A stretch of DNA of 59,632 bases from a virus: positions 1 through 59,632 of the IMG/VR virus record IMGVR_UViG_3300028831_000617; one strand, written 5' to 3'. Under the pieces are notes generated by a model. That model saw only the letters and a list, made by a program, of their open reading frames with translations, was not told the origin of the DNA and did no database searches. Made by a program: the position numbers and the translations under genes. This document shows positions 23,301-32,210 of this stretch, piece after piece (positions within the stretch are counted from its first letter, which is position 1; each line of letters begins with the position of its first letter).

Positions 23301-26300
23301 GCATTGAAGGGGCAGAAGGGCGGGGAGTTGTTTTCGTTGCCCCAGGAAGATGTGCCCTGGGGATTCTGGATCGGGCCTACCGGAGAAATGCTGCCGGTCA
23401 AAATGATGATGCACGATTTGGAGGCAAAGAGGTTGCTCGTGACTCGCGGCCTTCCTTACGACGAGTACGGGGCAGTTGCTGGATTTCAACTGGAAAAGGC
23501 GGGCTACGTCAGGGCTGTGTTTGACAGAAAAAACCAGACACTCTTCGTGGATTCTCCCAATCCGCTGTCCAACACGGTTCGGCGCGCGATCAAGGACTAC
23601 GCTATTGAGCACAACATCAGCGCCGTGTTTGGAGCCGACACGTCCATTTCTGGAGGCGGTAAAAAGTTCGAGATTTACCGCGGCGAGCCGTACGACCGAT
23701 TTGCTTTAGGTGAAACCTCAAGCCGCACCATTGAATCGGCCACCAAAGAACTCACGGGTGCGCTCGGCCTAAAATCTCTCCCGCAGAATCTCTCCGTCGT
23801 TCACCAACCAGAAGCGCCCTGGGGCGCTCGTATCGTGGGCCGCAATCGCATTGAGATAAACGCGGCGCGCGTACGACAAGGCAACGTCATGCGCGTGGCC
23901 CTGGAAGAAGGTCTGCACGGCGTCTGGGGTGATTCGCGATTTGTCAAAGAGTGGAAGGATATTTCTGATTCGTTGACGGCTGCCGAGTTGGCTGCGGAGC
24001 GCGGTCGTCGGGAGAAGGCCGGTCTGCCTGCCGATGAGGAAACCATTCGGGAAGAAGCGGCGATCCGAAAGCTGCTGGAACAACCGGAGTCATCCTGGGC
24101 TAAGCGCGTGTGGACGGCCATCGTAAACGCCTTCAAGCGCGTCTTCGGAATCGAAATAAAGCCCACAGACAGGGAAGTGTTGCTGGGCGCGGCGAAAGAG
24201 TTTCTGCGCGGTCGCCGGGAAAGCCTTCCGGGTAAACGCTTGGTAGCGGACAACGCGGTCGTCATCGCTCCGGGAGTTTCGCCTGCGTATGCGATCACCG
24301 CCTTTCACGGGACGCCGCACAGCTTTGAGCGGTTTACCACGGCGAAGATTGGAACCGGCGAGGGAGCGCAGGTGTACGGGTGGGGGCTTTACTTTGCGGA
24401 GAACCGAGCCGTCGCATTCCAGTACCAGACTCGGCTGGGGAAACTTTCTGAGGTTCGCGTCGGCGGTCGCCTGATAGATTTCAACCAAGGCAACTCGGTC
24501 TCCTACGCCGCTGAAAAGCTGGCGCACCTTCACTGGGCAAAAACCACGCTGGGTGAGCCGATTTCCGAGGCGCAAATAATTGCGTCCGTGCGCGAGGACA
24601 TGACCGTCCGAAAACGGATCGCGGAGAAGAACAAAGACATTGAGGTGGCCAGAAGCCTGGACCGGCAGCTTGCTGCGCTGGCCAACATGGAGCGTGAGGG
24701 CATTGAGCTTCGTCCGTCTGCCAATCTTCTCAAGGTGGCCTTAAACGTGGAACCCGACGAACTGCTGGACTGGGACAAAAAGCTGAGCGAGCAGAGTGGG
24801 AAAATTCAAAAGCTTCTTGAAGGCGTTCTGTTGAACTACACCAAAAATTACACTGGCGCTCAACTTCACCACGACCTTATTTACGGACGCAATGCCCCAG
24901 ACGCGACCGCTGTTGCCGAATCTCTTGGACACGGGGATGCCAGCTTTCCAGAAAAAGCCTCAATCTACCTTTCCTCAAAAGGCATCAAAGGCATCCGGTA
25001 TGCGGATCAGGGAAGCCGCTACCAGGAGTACTTCGACCGCGCGGTCAACAAATGGGTGGCTGGTCCAAGCGGAGACATACGCGAGTTCAACACGGAAGCT
25101 GAGGCTAGAGCCTACGTTCAGAGCAGCCGCACCTACAACTACGTCATCTTCAATGAAAACGACATCACCATCACCCACCGAAACGGTCAAGCGGTGGCCT
25201 TGCCTGACGCTATGGCTGCGAAGCAACAGGAAGTCCGCTATTCGCTGCCGGAAGGAGATCGAGGCCAACCTGGCGAAGCTGGACCGGGAGAATCTGCTGC
25301 GGAGGAAGCGCCGGAGACCAAGGTGTCGCAAGTAGCCGGTGAGCGCATTGGTCCAGTCCGTCCCGTGGAAACGATTGCGCCAGTGGTGCAGGCGCTCAAG
25401 CTCCAAGTATTTGATGGAGACGCCGCTGAGGTGACGCCGGAGAACCTCGAAGTTGCACGCAACCTGATTTACGATTTCACCGATCCGAATACGAACCGTG
25501 CCGCCGTGGATTGGGTGCGCGGTTTAACGCAAGGCCCTGCCGGACAGGAAGGCGCGGACGTGGCGGCTCCCGCCCTGGCCTCCGAACTGTGGCGCTTTGC
25601 CATGCGCGTGGGTGCTCGGAACAAGGATTTCTCTCTGGCTCGGCTGATGATTGAACGTGACAAAGAGTTTGCGTTGATCGGAACGGCGGGGTCCATGTCC
25701 AGCGAACAAGTGGCAAGGGCGCTGCGGGGCAGGCGGTTGTTGTCCGACGAATTGATGTGGCGCAACCTAATCGCGTTGAACGACGCCCGTAACCGGGCAG
25801 TTGGCCGTCAAACCGGAGTCGGGGCCGAATTGATTGACCAGCTTGAGGCCACGCTCCGGGAGACGCAGCTTTCGCCGGATGATTTTGAGAAGGTGCTCCA
25901 AGGGCAAACGGTGCCTGGGGAGGGAGGCAAGCCGGGCAGGACGATTCAGCAGGTGATCGAGGAGCTGCAACCAGAAACGAAAGCTGCGGATGAACTCGTT
26001 ACTGGGTACAAGCCGGTGGAAACGCAAAGCCTGCTTGAAACCGTCGAACAATGGCGCGGTCGCCCGGTTGAACCGGCGGACGAGGCTGCGTTCATTGCTG
26101 GCCTGCGCGACGCTCTTGTTGCCCGCCGCCTTCCGCTTGAACTCGCCCAGGAAGTCGCGGAGGCAGCCTGGGTGCGCAAGGCTCGCAGCGAGAGTCGCGC
26201 AGAGACTCGCAAATGGGCCTCCACCCTCCAAAAATGGCAGCGGCAGTTGGACGAAGGCGCAAATGCGGAAGCAATCCTGGACCGCTGGTCCCGCCAACAA

Positions 26301-29300
26301 ACCGAATGGTTGCAACGCCCGCAGATCCCGAACAACGCGAAGGAAGCCGTGACGGAGTTCCTGCGCACGCGGGTCAACGCGGATACAGACGAAGCAGACT
26401 TTCGGGCACGGCTGGAACAACGTCTCCTCTCTGTGGGTGTGCCCGAGCCGATCGCCATTGAACTTGGGTATCAAACCTGGAACCGGAAGCTGCGGCTGGA
26501 TAGGAACCGCCTGGAGGCTGGCCTTGAGGAAGTGGCGCGCGATTATCTGCGCGAACGGGGCGAACTTCGCAGCCGGGCTGCCATGCCGGAAAGCGCGAAG
26601 CAACGATTTGCCCGGATCATCGCCAACGCCATGAAGCCGTTGTCGGCAGGGGAACGAGCCGAGTTACGTGGCCTTGTTGCGAGGCCCGATCCGCGCGCGC
26701 CGTTGACCGCGGAGCAACAAGCCCGGCTGGCAGAGCTTCGTTTCCGGGATGAACGCGACCAAGCCAGCTTCCAAACGACGCTGCAAGCACGACTCGAAGC
26801 CGCTGGCCTGCTTGCAGCCGCCGCAGAGCGAGTCTCCCGGCAGGCTTGGAACGATGTGCTCCTGAAATGGGCCGACGTTCAAGCCCGCGCGATTGACCGA
26901 GCCACCCAGTCCACTTCCACCAAGGGCTTGATCGAAGAAATCCTCTCCAACCCGTCCCGGGCGCAGAGCGACCCCGCGTGGCGCGCTCAGGCGATGCAGA
27001 ACTGGCTGGTCCGAAACGGGCTTTCGGTCGAGCAAGCCAAAGAAGCTGCGCGGATTTCTTCGGACGCCTTTGAAGCAGCAATGACGAAGGTAATCCAAGA
27101 CAAAGCGCGGCAGTTTTTGCAGGGACGAGCGCAGCCAAAGTCTATCGAAGACATTGTGAAGGCACTGCGCTTGGGACTGTACGACCCCAACCGCGCCTGG
27201 AGCGATGAGATCGCCGCGCGGCAAGGTTATCGCCCAGTGAGTCCTGACATGCTCTCCAAAGTTGCTGCGCTGGAAGAAAAGCTTTCTGACCCACGGCTTT
27301 CTTTGCCCGAGTACGTCGCCACGCTGGAAAAGATTCACGGGTTCTGGCGCGTCACCTCTGCGTTTGACGGCAGCTTGTCGAAGGCCATTGCCGAATGGCA
27401 CGCGGCCAACTTGCTCATTGGCCTGCGCACCCTCGGCCTCCACATCTTTCAACCGCCCATGTCAATCTTGATGCGAGATTTTCCGGTAGCGGCGTTGTTT
27501 CAACCGCTGGATGCGCCCATGCTGGCCAAGGTGCTACTGCGGCAGGCTACCAGATTTTATCCCAGGTTCCGGTACGCCTGGCAGAACGACGCCTACGTGA
27601 TTTCGCGGGGCAAGATGCGCCTGTGGCATGAGGAACTAAAACGACAATTTGAGCTTGGGCAGCAAGAAATTGCCCGCGGAGAAACGAAAGGCTGGCTGCG
27701 GATGACTTACTCGTGGGCGCATTACGTGACCCGGTTCCTCCAAGCCGCCACCGAAGCTGGTTCTTCGATCGTACGCGAATGGAAGGTGGCCGCTTACGCT
27801 TCCATGATCATGCGCGACGCCGGGTTGAAAACGCGGGAGATTTCTCAACTTGCGGACGTAATTTCGGAAGGCAAAAAAACCGCTTACGAAGCAAACCTGC
27901 TCCGCGGACTGGACGAAAACACGGCGGCCATCGCGGCGGATTACACCTACGACGACGCGGTGCGCCGGTTCATGCAGAACAAAGGTTTTGAAGACTCCAT
28001 GATCGAGAAGCTTTTTCAATCCTCGGACTTTGACACCAACTCCACAGTGGGGTACGTGGCGCCGGGCCTGGAAAAAACTGCCGGCGGCGAGATTGATACC
28101 ACGCAAGGGTGGGGCTGGGAAAAGATTCCCTACGGGATGATGCGCTACGTGTCCAAAATCCGGCAGCAGGGCGGCTGGCAGTCGGTCGGCGGCATCGTCA
28201 TGTTCGGGTTCTTTAACATCCCCACCAGGATCGCTTTGTACGGGTTGAACTACACGCCGTACGGCCTGCTCCGGGCAGGTGTTTACAACTACCGCATGGG
28301 CAACATTCCGTTCCTGCAACCCGGCAAGTACCGCGGGGTCAACCCCTGGCCGCAGATGTTCGCCAATGATGTGCAGGCAAAACAACGATTTCGGGAGGCC
28401 GTGGTGGGTAGTGCCCTGATGACCGCCGGGTTGGCCTGGGCGATGTATAACTCGTCTGCGGATGACGACGTTTCCAAGAAGAACTTCGGCGTGTACGTGA
28501 CCGGGGACGGGCCGCGCAGCAAGACGCTGCGGGATGCCTGGGAAAAGCTGGGCTTCAAACCCAAGGCCATCAACATCGTGATCGGCGGCCAGGTGAGAGG
28601 ATTTATTCCCATCACGCGCTCCGGGTCCGCCCTGGCGGCTCCAATGGCCATTCTAGCGTCCCATGACGACGTCATGTGGGTCCGCAAAGAGGCCGCCGCT
28701 TCCGGGCGGGCCGCGAAGGAGACAATCAACGCCGAAATCGTTCATGCCATCGGGGCCTACGCCGGCGTGGTCGGCGCGCAGGGAGCCTTACAAGGCGTTT
28801 CCCACTTTTTGAAGCTCACCGAAGGGGCCGGAAGCGCCGCCACAGCCACGGCGCGCGTCATTGCGGACCTGGGCAGCGGTCTTGCCTCAGCCATCCTTGT
28901 TCCTGGCAAGCAAATGTGGGACACCTTGGACAAGCTGATCTGGGGCAGCCCGGATCGTTCCTCGATTCAAAGCATTATCGCCTCCAACTTCCCGATTGTA
29001 GGCCACATACCATTCCTTTCCAGCGTGCTTGGCAAGTTTCACCCCGCTTTGAACCGCTTCGGCGACCCACTCCATGACCAAACGTGGTTCGGTCGTGCCA
29101 CCATGCTCAATTTGCCAGTGGCGTTCAAGGTTTCGGACACCCCGGAGAACCGCGCCCTGTATGAAATGCTCGTAAACAAGGGTGTTTCGGCCCCGGAACT
29201 GCGCCGGAGCGTGATCGAAGAGCGGTATGGGCCTCTCACGGAGGACCAATGGCAGAAATTCGTGCAAATTTCGGGTTCAACGTTGAAAAAAGCCGTCGTT

Positions 29301-29894
29301 TCCGACTTGGAGGGCTTGAAATCGCTCCCACCGGAGCAGTTAAAGTCATTTTTGACCAAGATTGGGACCCAAGCCAACCTGCAAGCTGCCGCAGAACTCG
29401 GTTTGGAGCGTGTTCCACAGCCTGGACGCGGCTTGGGAGGCGGCGGAGGGGCCGGAATCGCTACTTTCACGCCTCCGGGCGGTGGTGGGCGGGCAGAAAC
29501 GCCAAGATTAACGCTGCCGCGGGTGGAAAGCGGGCTTGGACCGGCTGCAGGAGGAGGCGGAGGAGGCGTGGGCCTTCCCAGGATCGCCGCCGGAGCCTTT
29601 GCGAGCGCGGCACCACGGCTCACGTTACCGATTGCTGCTCGCTCCGCTGGCCTGGGCGGGCGTTTGGCAGCCGGGACGGGTCAACCACGCCGGATTACGT
29701 CCTTGGGCGCTCCCAGGGGCGCGGGACGCAGAAGGCTGGCCTACGTGAGCGGTCGTTTGAGGTCGCGCGGCGGTCGCCTGCGGGCTTCTCTTGGTCGTGG
29801 TCGCGCGCGCGCAACCACGGCGCGAGCGCCAGGAGGGTATCGGGAACGCAGTCGGGCGGCGTACCATGCGCTGAGGCGGCGGTTTGCGGCATGA
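20361..29894 (+). CDS. Giant polyvalent ejection protein with ADP-ribosyltransferase domain, 3,177 aa
   Basis: The N-terminus is acidic with INFEPD-type repeats, then a hydrophobic Ala/Gly-rich region (about 95-300) that may cross membranes. About residues 1145-1200 resemble the zincin-type domain of polyvalent proteins, but the motif is degenerate (ALEEGLHGVW, not HExxH). Residues ~1310-1615 form an ART domain: FHGTPHSFERF, IGTGEGAQVYGWGLYFAEN and a closing YVIFNENDITI. The ~2360-2700 part (IPYGMMRYVSKIRQQGG, FNIPTRIALYGLNYTPYGL) matches C-terminal domains of phage large polyvalent proteins. The last ~150 residues are Gly- then Arg-rich and should bind nucleic acid. Such proteins are packaged and injected to modify host targets before phage genes are expressed. 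A 63-codon gene is nested at residues ~412-475. Confidence 0.85.
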   Translation: MAFPSIDFEPDAPLDESPQAEPINFEPDPEPPPEREIWSGMRPQAAAPVAPTPQPQPQPRELNPIESYLREPADPNESELHKWAKAYGVIFKNAPRLIGSAIGLAGKGLEATAGKIAGTGDTLEDVIGAVTRGKALPVEEAAQTVEGVPGFGARAGLGVLETIPKLGLLAAFPESLLAQSIAAGGIFGLDAQGNFSPKAAVIGALLPGAGKIATDAVRGALTRGVLGGAESLVKNKTAQWFLEETGRQAALNAVMLAGDSPELIALYKQDPQAAKKQVQEIFGQNLAWALFGAGRHFALGENTATSAWVEGQKRKYSSYFDADNFNLVRRGLGKAVDEVKEKQAEPPPAEEPPREPSETELEYEGGEVPRYTGLPERVGGRRRLTLPGPAAPVRRINFPMTVTKPLTPGAPYAITQGQEPQNRELQYQGATQRTTVPANAPEVRSQEGAGPGGGNLLEGSGDVAPTQEAAAELPVAPSKPAAREQGITDEDGLLKTIVDNQKLPAFLPGKAWETKYAKIMAKKRSNAPLTSAEKDFLANEVPQNYEDYWGDDFKRAYAAAKEAGIEGELFEPVKATKGAKINDAVWSAIRVTGRDMTPNELWDRVAGLANAKAERSSKAAAEEKRAEQAAAWGEATTTTKPRKKGVLVDPARLDKGDSVVIEGERVPVLRKTTKEVVLDGGEKFGAVTLRLPGEKFYAQKFEAGQKELLGGGLGELKPAYGLAPEDVAATGGVKEAIDVAAERLSQEAKRERASDVYDWNTSNKRWGQVWTEVKQDPTTRQWRVISSLEGNLKGLDVAEFGNEEAARAFAKDFREGKSFALINGDRWRKLVESADQTKRFTTNDKELLLSRGRTQGTTTEGQTVGVEKLKQQYEPPAADRYRIKNAGPQTYVVTERLEQTSAEKELGEQPVRVRNEATGDIQTVLESDLEAVRTRTEEEKVAEKRLSKKELDDELRKFGVSDPSIFPKMADKRAALKRYQALKGQKGGELFSLPQEDVPWGFWIGPTGEMLPVKMMMHDLEAKRLLVTRGLPYDEYGAVAGFQLEKAGYVRAVFDRKNQTLFVDSPNPLSNTVRRAIKDYAIEHNISAVFGADTSISGGGKKFEIYRGEPYDRFALGETSSRTIESATKELTGALGLKSLPQNLSVVHQPEAPWGARIVGRNRIEINAARVRQGNVMRVALEEGLHGVWGDSRFVKEWKDISDSLTAAELAAERGRREKAGLPADEETIREEAAIRKLLEQPESSWAKRVWTAIVNAFKRVFGIEIKPTDREVLLGAAKEFLRGRRESLPGKRLVADNAVVIAPGVSPAYAITAFHGTPHSFERFTTAKIGTGEGAQVYGWGLYFAENRAVAFQYQTRLGKLSEVRVGGRLIDFNQGNSVSYAAEKLAHLHWAKTTLGEPISEAQIIASVREDMTVRKRIAEKNKDIEVARSLDRQLAALANMEREGIELRPSANLLKVALNVEPDELLDWDKKLSEQSGKIQKLLEGVLLNYTKNYTGAQLHHDLIYGRNAPDATAVAESLGHGDASFPEKASIYLSSKGIKGIRYADQGSRYQEYFDRAVNKWVAGPSGDIREFNTEAEARAYVQSSRTYNYVIFNENDITITHRNGQAVALPDAMAAKQQEVRYSLPEGDRGQPGEAGPGESAAEEAPETKVSQVAGERIGPVRPVETIAPVVQALKLQVFDGDAAEVTPENLEVARNLIYDFTDPNTNRAAVDWVRGLTQGPAGQEGADVAAPALASELWRFAMRVGARNKDFSLARLMIERDKEFALIGTAGSMSSEQVARALRGRRLLSDELMWRNLIALNDARNRAVGRQTGVGAELIDQLEATLRETQLSPDDFEKVLQGQTVPGEGGKPGRTIQQVIEELQPETKAADELVTGYKPVETQSLLETVEQWRGRPVEPADEAAFIAGLRDALVARRLPLELAQEVAEAAWVRKARSESRAETRKWASTLQKWQRQLDEGANAEAILDRWSRQQTEWLQRPQIPNNAKEAVTEFLRTRVNADTDEADFRARLEQRLLSVGVPEPIAIELGYQTWNRKLRLDRNRLEAGLEEVARDYLRERGELRSRAAMPESAKQRFARIIANAMKPLSAGERAELRGLVARPDPRAPLTAEQQARLAELRFRDERDQASFQTTLQARLEAAGLLAAAAERVSRQAWNDVLLKWADVQARAIDRATQSTSTKGLIEEILSNPSRAQSDPAWRAQAMQNWLVRNGLSVEQAKEAARISSDAFEAAMTKVIQDKARQFLQGRAQPKSIEDIVKALRLGLYDPNRAWSDEIAARQGYRPVSPDMLSKVAALEEKLSDPRLSLPEYVATLEKIHGFWRVTSAFDGSLSKAIAEWHAANLLIGLRTLGLHIFQPPMSILMRDFPVAALFQPLDAPMLAKVLLRQATRFYPRFRYAWQNDAYVISRGKMRLWHEELKRQFELGQQEIARGETKGWLRMTYSWAHYVTRFLQAATEAGSSIVREWKVAAYASMIMRDAGLKTREISQLADVISEGKKTAYEANLLRGLDENTAAIAADYTYDDAVRRFMQNKGFEDSMIEKLFQSSDFDTNSTVGYVAPGLEKTAGGEIDTTQGWGWEKIPYGMMRYVSKIRQQGGWQSVGGIVMFGFFNIPTRIALYGLNYTPYGLLRAGVYNYRMGNIPFLQPGKYRGVNPWPQMFANDVQAKQRFREAVVGSALMTAGLAWAMYNSSADDDVSKKNFGVYVTGDGPRSKTLRDAWEKLGFKPKAINIVIGGQVRGFIPITRSGSALAAPMAILASHDDVMWVRKEAAASGRAAKETINAEIVHAIGAYAGVVGAQGALQGVSHFLKLTEGAGSAATATARVIADLGSGLASAILVPGKQMWDTLDKLIWGSPDRSSIQSIIASNFPIVGHIPFLSSVLGKFHPALNRFGDPLHDQTWFGRATMLNLPVAFKVSDTPENRALYEMLVNKGVSAPELRRSVIEERYGPLTEDQWQKFVQISGSTLKKAVVSDLEGLKSLPPEQLKSFLTKIGTQANLQAAAELGLERVPQPGRGLGGGGGAGIATFTPPGGGGRAETPRLTLPRVESGLGPAAGGGGGGVGLPRIAAGAFASAAPRLTLPIAARSAGLGGRLAAGTGQPRRITSLGAPRGAGRRRLAYVSGRLRSRGGRLRASLGRGRARATTARAPGGYRERSRAAYHALRRRFAA
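21595..21786 (+). CDS. Nested small basic phage protein, 63 aa, inside the giant gene
   Basis: Lies in the +1 frame within the polyvalent gene. It reads MPLRKGKSRRIVSYNIRELH, then KKAQAQAVAISLKEAG and a basic SRRRKKRR end. This is the pattern of a widespread small phage protein (KGKS...NIREL...QAVAIAL..AG.SRRK) normally found as a separate gene near structural genes. AGGAG lies 6 nt before the ATG, an excellent ribosome site. The overlapping giant-protein segment is a Gly/Pro/Gln-rich linker, which tolerates such overprinting. Function unknown; a nucleic-acid-associated virion role is likely. Confidence 0.75.
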   Translation: MPLRKGKSRRIVSYNIRELHKGPQYQRTRRKFGAKKAQAQAVAISLKEAGMSRRRKKRRLSYQ

Positions 29895-30580
29895 ACCCCC
29901 GGCTTGGTATTGTTTCTGGGGCCGGAGCGTCCGCCGGGGTTCGCATGGCGCAAATGCTCGTCGAGCAAGCCCAAGCGCAAGGTGCAACCAAGGACTGTGA
30001 CTTCCCTGAGTTCGCGCTCTACAACCTGCCGTTCCGGGGCATGGACCAGAACGGGATTGGAGACATCCTGGTCGCAAAGTCGGAGTTGTTGCAAGCCATC
30101 CGACAACTGGACTGGTTCCGGTGTTCGCACGTTTTGATTGCCTGCAACACGCTGCACGTGTTCCTGGAGGAAGTGCGGCCGCATACGGGGGCGACGCTGC
30201 TGAACATGGTGGCCCTGGCTGCCGGCGAAGCCGCCCGGCAAGGCGGTCCCGTGGGTGTGCTTTCTTCGCGGAGCACGAAGGAACACAAGCTGTACGAGAA
30301 AGCCCTGGCCGATTTGAACGTGGACGCGGTGGCAACGACCGAGGAGGAACAGGGGCGAGTTGACACGGTTATCGGCGCCGTCATGGCCGGCAAGGCCGGG
30401 CACCTTGAATCGGAGGCCGTGGAAAACATTCTGCACGACATGGTCCGGCGCGGGGCCAGGCGGGCGATCCTGGGCTGCACTGAGCTTGAGGCGGCGTTGT
30501 TTACCGGACCCACCGAGTTGCCGGTGATTGACGCGGGCGAGGTGGCGGTCAAGGCGGCGCTGGAGGCGCTTAGGGGATGA
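29891..30580 (+). CDS. Aspartate/glutamate racemase family enzyme
   Basis: 229 residues, the usual size. LGIVSGAGASAGVRMAQMLV is the N-terminal loop; the two catalytic cysteines are in HVLIACNTLHVF (about residue 84) and AILGCTELEAALF (about 196), as in MurI and aspartate racemase. It should interconvert L- and D-Asp or Glu without cofactor. It is ATGA-coupled to the polyvalent gene and to the ATP-grasp gene, so its D-amino acid may be the ligase substrate. Confidence 0.85.
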   Translation: MNPRLGIVSGAGASAGVRMAQMLVEQAQAQGATKDCDFPEFALYNLPFRGMDQNGIGDILVAKSELLQAIRQLDWFRCSHVLIACNTLHVFLEEVRPHTGATLLNMVALAAGEAARQGGPVGVLSSRSTKEHKLYEKALADLNVDAVATTEEEQGRVDTVIGAVMAGKAGHLESEAVENILHDMVRRGARRAILGCTELEAALFTGPTELPVIDAGEVAVKAALEALRG

Positions 30581-31941
30581 ACTACTGCTTCATTACCAAA
30601 GAAGGCGACCCGCTACCAATCTGTGACCGGCTGCGAGACGAGGGTAAGCGGGTTTTGGTGGGAATGGTTCAGGGCGAAGCCTCCAGGGACGATTCGGCGG
30701 ACCGGGAGAAAACACGGCTTTCCCTTTACGACGGCATACTGGAAAAGAAGCCAGCCGAGGAGGTCATTGTCTTCCTGGGCAAGATGCCAGCCGCTGAGCG
30801 CGACAACTGGTGGGTCGGGTTTGACTATGGCGATTTGTGGGAACTTTCGGAGCGCGTGTTGGGCATGGGTTTTCGCAAGGGAATCTTTCCCACCGAGGCG
30901 GGCTACAAGTTGGAGGAGGACCGGACGGCGGGCAAGAGCTTCGCCAAAAAGCACTACCCGGATCTGAAGGTGGCCCCGGCGTCTGAATTTTCCAAGGTGG
31001 AGGACGCCATCAAGTTCCTGGAACAAAACAAGGACAAGATTTACGTCCTCAAGAGCGAAGGCAGCAACGCGGAGACGGTCGTGCCCGCCACCCAGGACGC
31101 GGAGCTTGCGCGGCGGCAGATCATCGGGGCCTTGCAGGCGGAAACTGCGGACTACGAAAAAGGGTTTACGTTGGAGGAGAAGATTCGCAACCCGATTGAG
31201 CTTTCGCCGGTCCTCCTTTTCATGGACGGCAAACCGCTGTTCAGCCTCGTCGAACTGGAGAACAAGCCGCTGGGCGCGGGCAACATCGGGCGGCTCACGG
31301 GCGGCTGCCAGAACCTTACCATCGCGACACGCATGGACTGCGAGCTTAACAAAATCGCGTTCCCGCCCATCGTGTACGAGTTGGCCGAGAAGCAGCCCGG
31401 CATTTCGATCTTCGACGCAGGACTGCTGTTTGACGGCAACGATTTTTGGTTCACCGAATTTGCGAAAGATCGTTGGGGCTGGGACGGCATCTTTTCCGAG
31501 ATCGCCATGTCTGGCGACGTCCACCACCGCATGGCTGCTTCGCGGCATTTCGATTTGATCGCCCGCGGACAAAATCCGTTGCAATGGAACTTCGGTGCCG
31601 CTGTTCGGCTTTTCCAGACACAACCGGATTCAAAGCGCGTGGACGTTTTTGAAGACGAGTATGCTGTGGATTGGCTGGACGAGGCTTCCGACGGCCTGTG
31701 GTTCTACTGCATCAAGAAGCAGAAAGGACAGTTCGTGAGCGTGGGCTACCGGAAGGACCTGGGCGTGGCGACTGGCGCGGGCAACACGATGGAGGAAGCT
31801 GTGAACCGGGCTTACAAGGCGGCAGAGTCGGTGGCGATGACAGGTTTGTACTTCCGGCCCAAGTTCGACATGCTCTCAAGGGACTACTTTGATTCGATCT
31901 TGAACCGCTACGACTGGCTGATGCAGTCTGGACTTTTATGA
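30577..31941 (+). CDS. ATP-grasp ligase, PurD-like, 454 aa
   Basis: The ATP-grasp pattern is visible: KIYVLKSEGSNAETVVP (ATP-binding Lys), ELSPVLLFMDGKPLFSLVEL, GAGNIGRLTGG, and the metal-binding FWFTEFAKDRWGWDG. The C-terminal ATGAGNTMEEAVNRAYKAAE resembles the PurD closing segment. ATP-grasp enzymes join a carboxylate to an amine through an acyl-phosphate. Coupling to a racemase suggests amidation with a D-amino acid; the acceptor (peptidoglycan, peptide, nucleotide or protein) is unknown. Confidence 0.8.
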   Translation: MNYCFITKEGDPLPICDRLRDEGKRVLVGMVQGEASRDDSADREKTRLSLYDGILEKKPAEEVIVFLGKMPAAERDNWWVGFDYGDLWELSERVLGMGFRKGIFPTEAGYKLEEDRTAGKSFAKKHYPDLKVAPASEFSKVEDAIKFLEQNKDKIYVLKSEGSNAETVVPATQDAELARRQIIGALQAETADYEKGFTLEEKIRNPIELSPVLLFMDGKPLFSLVELENKPLGAGNIGRLTGGCQNLTIATRMDCELNKIAFPPIVYELAEKQPGISIFDAGLLFDGNDFWFTEFAKDRWGWDGIFSEIAMSGDVHHRMAASRHFDLIARGQNPLQWNFGAAVRLFQTQPDSKRVDVFEDEYAVDWLDEASDGLWFYCIKKQKGQFVSVGYRKDLGVATGAGNTMEEAVNRAYKAAESVAMTGLYFRPKFDMLSRDYFDSILNRYDWLMQSGLL

Positions 31942-32210
31942 ACCGGCGCAACTTCTTTCGCGGCTTGCTCACCCTGGGAGCGGGCTTTGCCATCCTGCCG
32001 CCAGCAACCACTTACGCCAGAATTTGGCGGGTCTCTCGGCTTCCACCAATCAGCACCATTGGATCTCCGTGGGCCAGCGTTGAGGTAATGGACCCAATGC
32101 TAGCGGCGTATTTCAAGTTTTGCCCACGAAGCCCCGAGACCCTTGGTCTGTATGACTTCCTCACGTCGCGACGGGACTGCTTTGTGCCGATAAAACCACC
32201 TTCGATGTGA
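31938..32210 (+). CDS. Small protein with twin-arginine signal, 90 aa
   Basis: MNRRNFFRGLLTLGAGFAIL followed by PPATTYA fits a Tat signal peptide (RRxFF, hydrophobic core, A-x-A-type cleavage at about residue 27). The ~60-residue mature part has no recognised family. The protein is ATGA-coupled to the ATP-grasp gene and to the HExxE gene, so it may act in the periplasm on the same envelope target. Confidence 0.65.
   Translation: MNRRNFFRGLLTLGAGFAILPPATTYARIWRVSRLPPISTIGSPWASVEVMDPMLAAYFKFCPRSPETLGLYDFLTSRRDCFVPIKPPSM

Noticed and set aside
20361-29894. Possibility that the giant protein is an N4-type virion RNA polymerase.
   Set aside because: No T7-like polymerase motifs were seen; ART and polyvalent signatures fit better.
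29249-30580. 443-codon version of the racemase gene.
   Set aside because: The extra 214 residues overlap the giant gene in another frame; the ATG at 29891 (ATGA overlap) gives a normal-length racemase.
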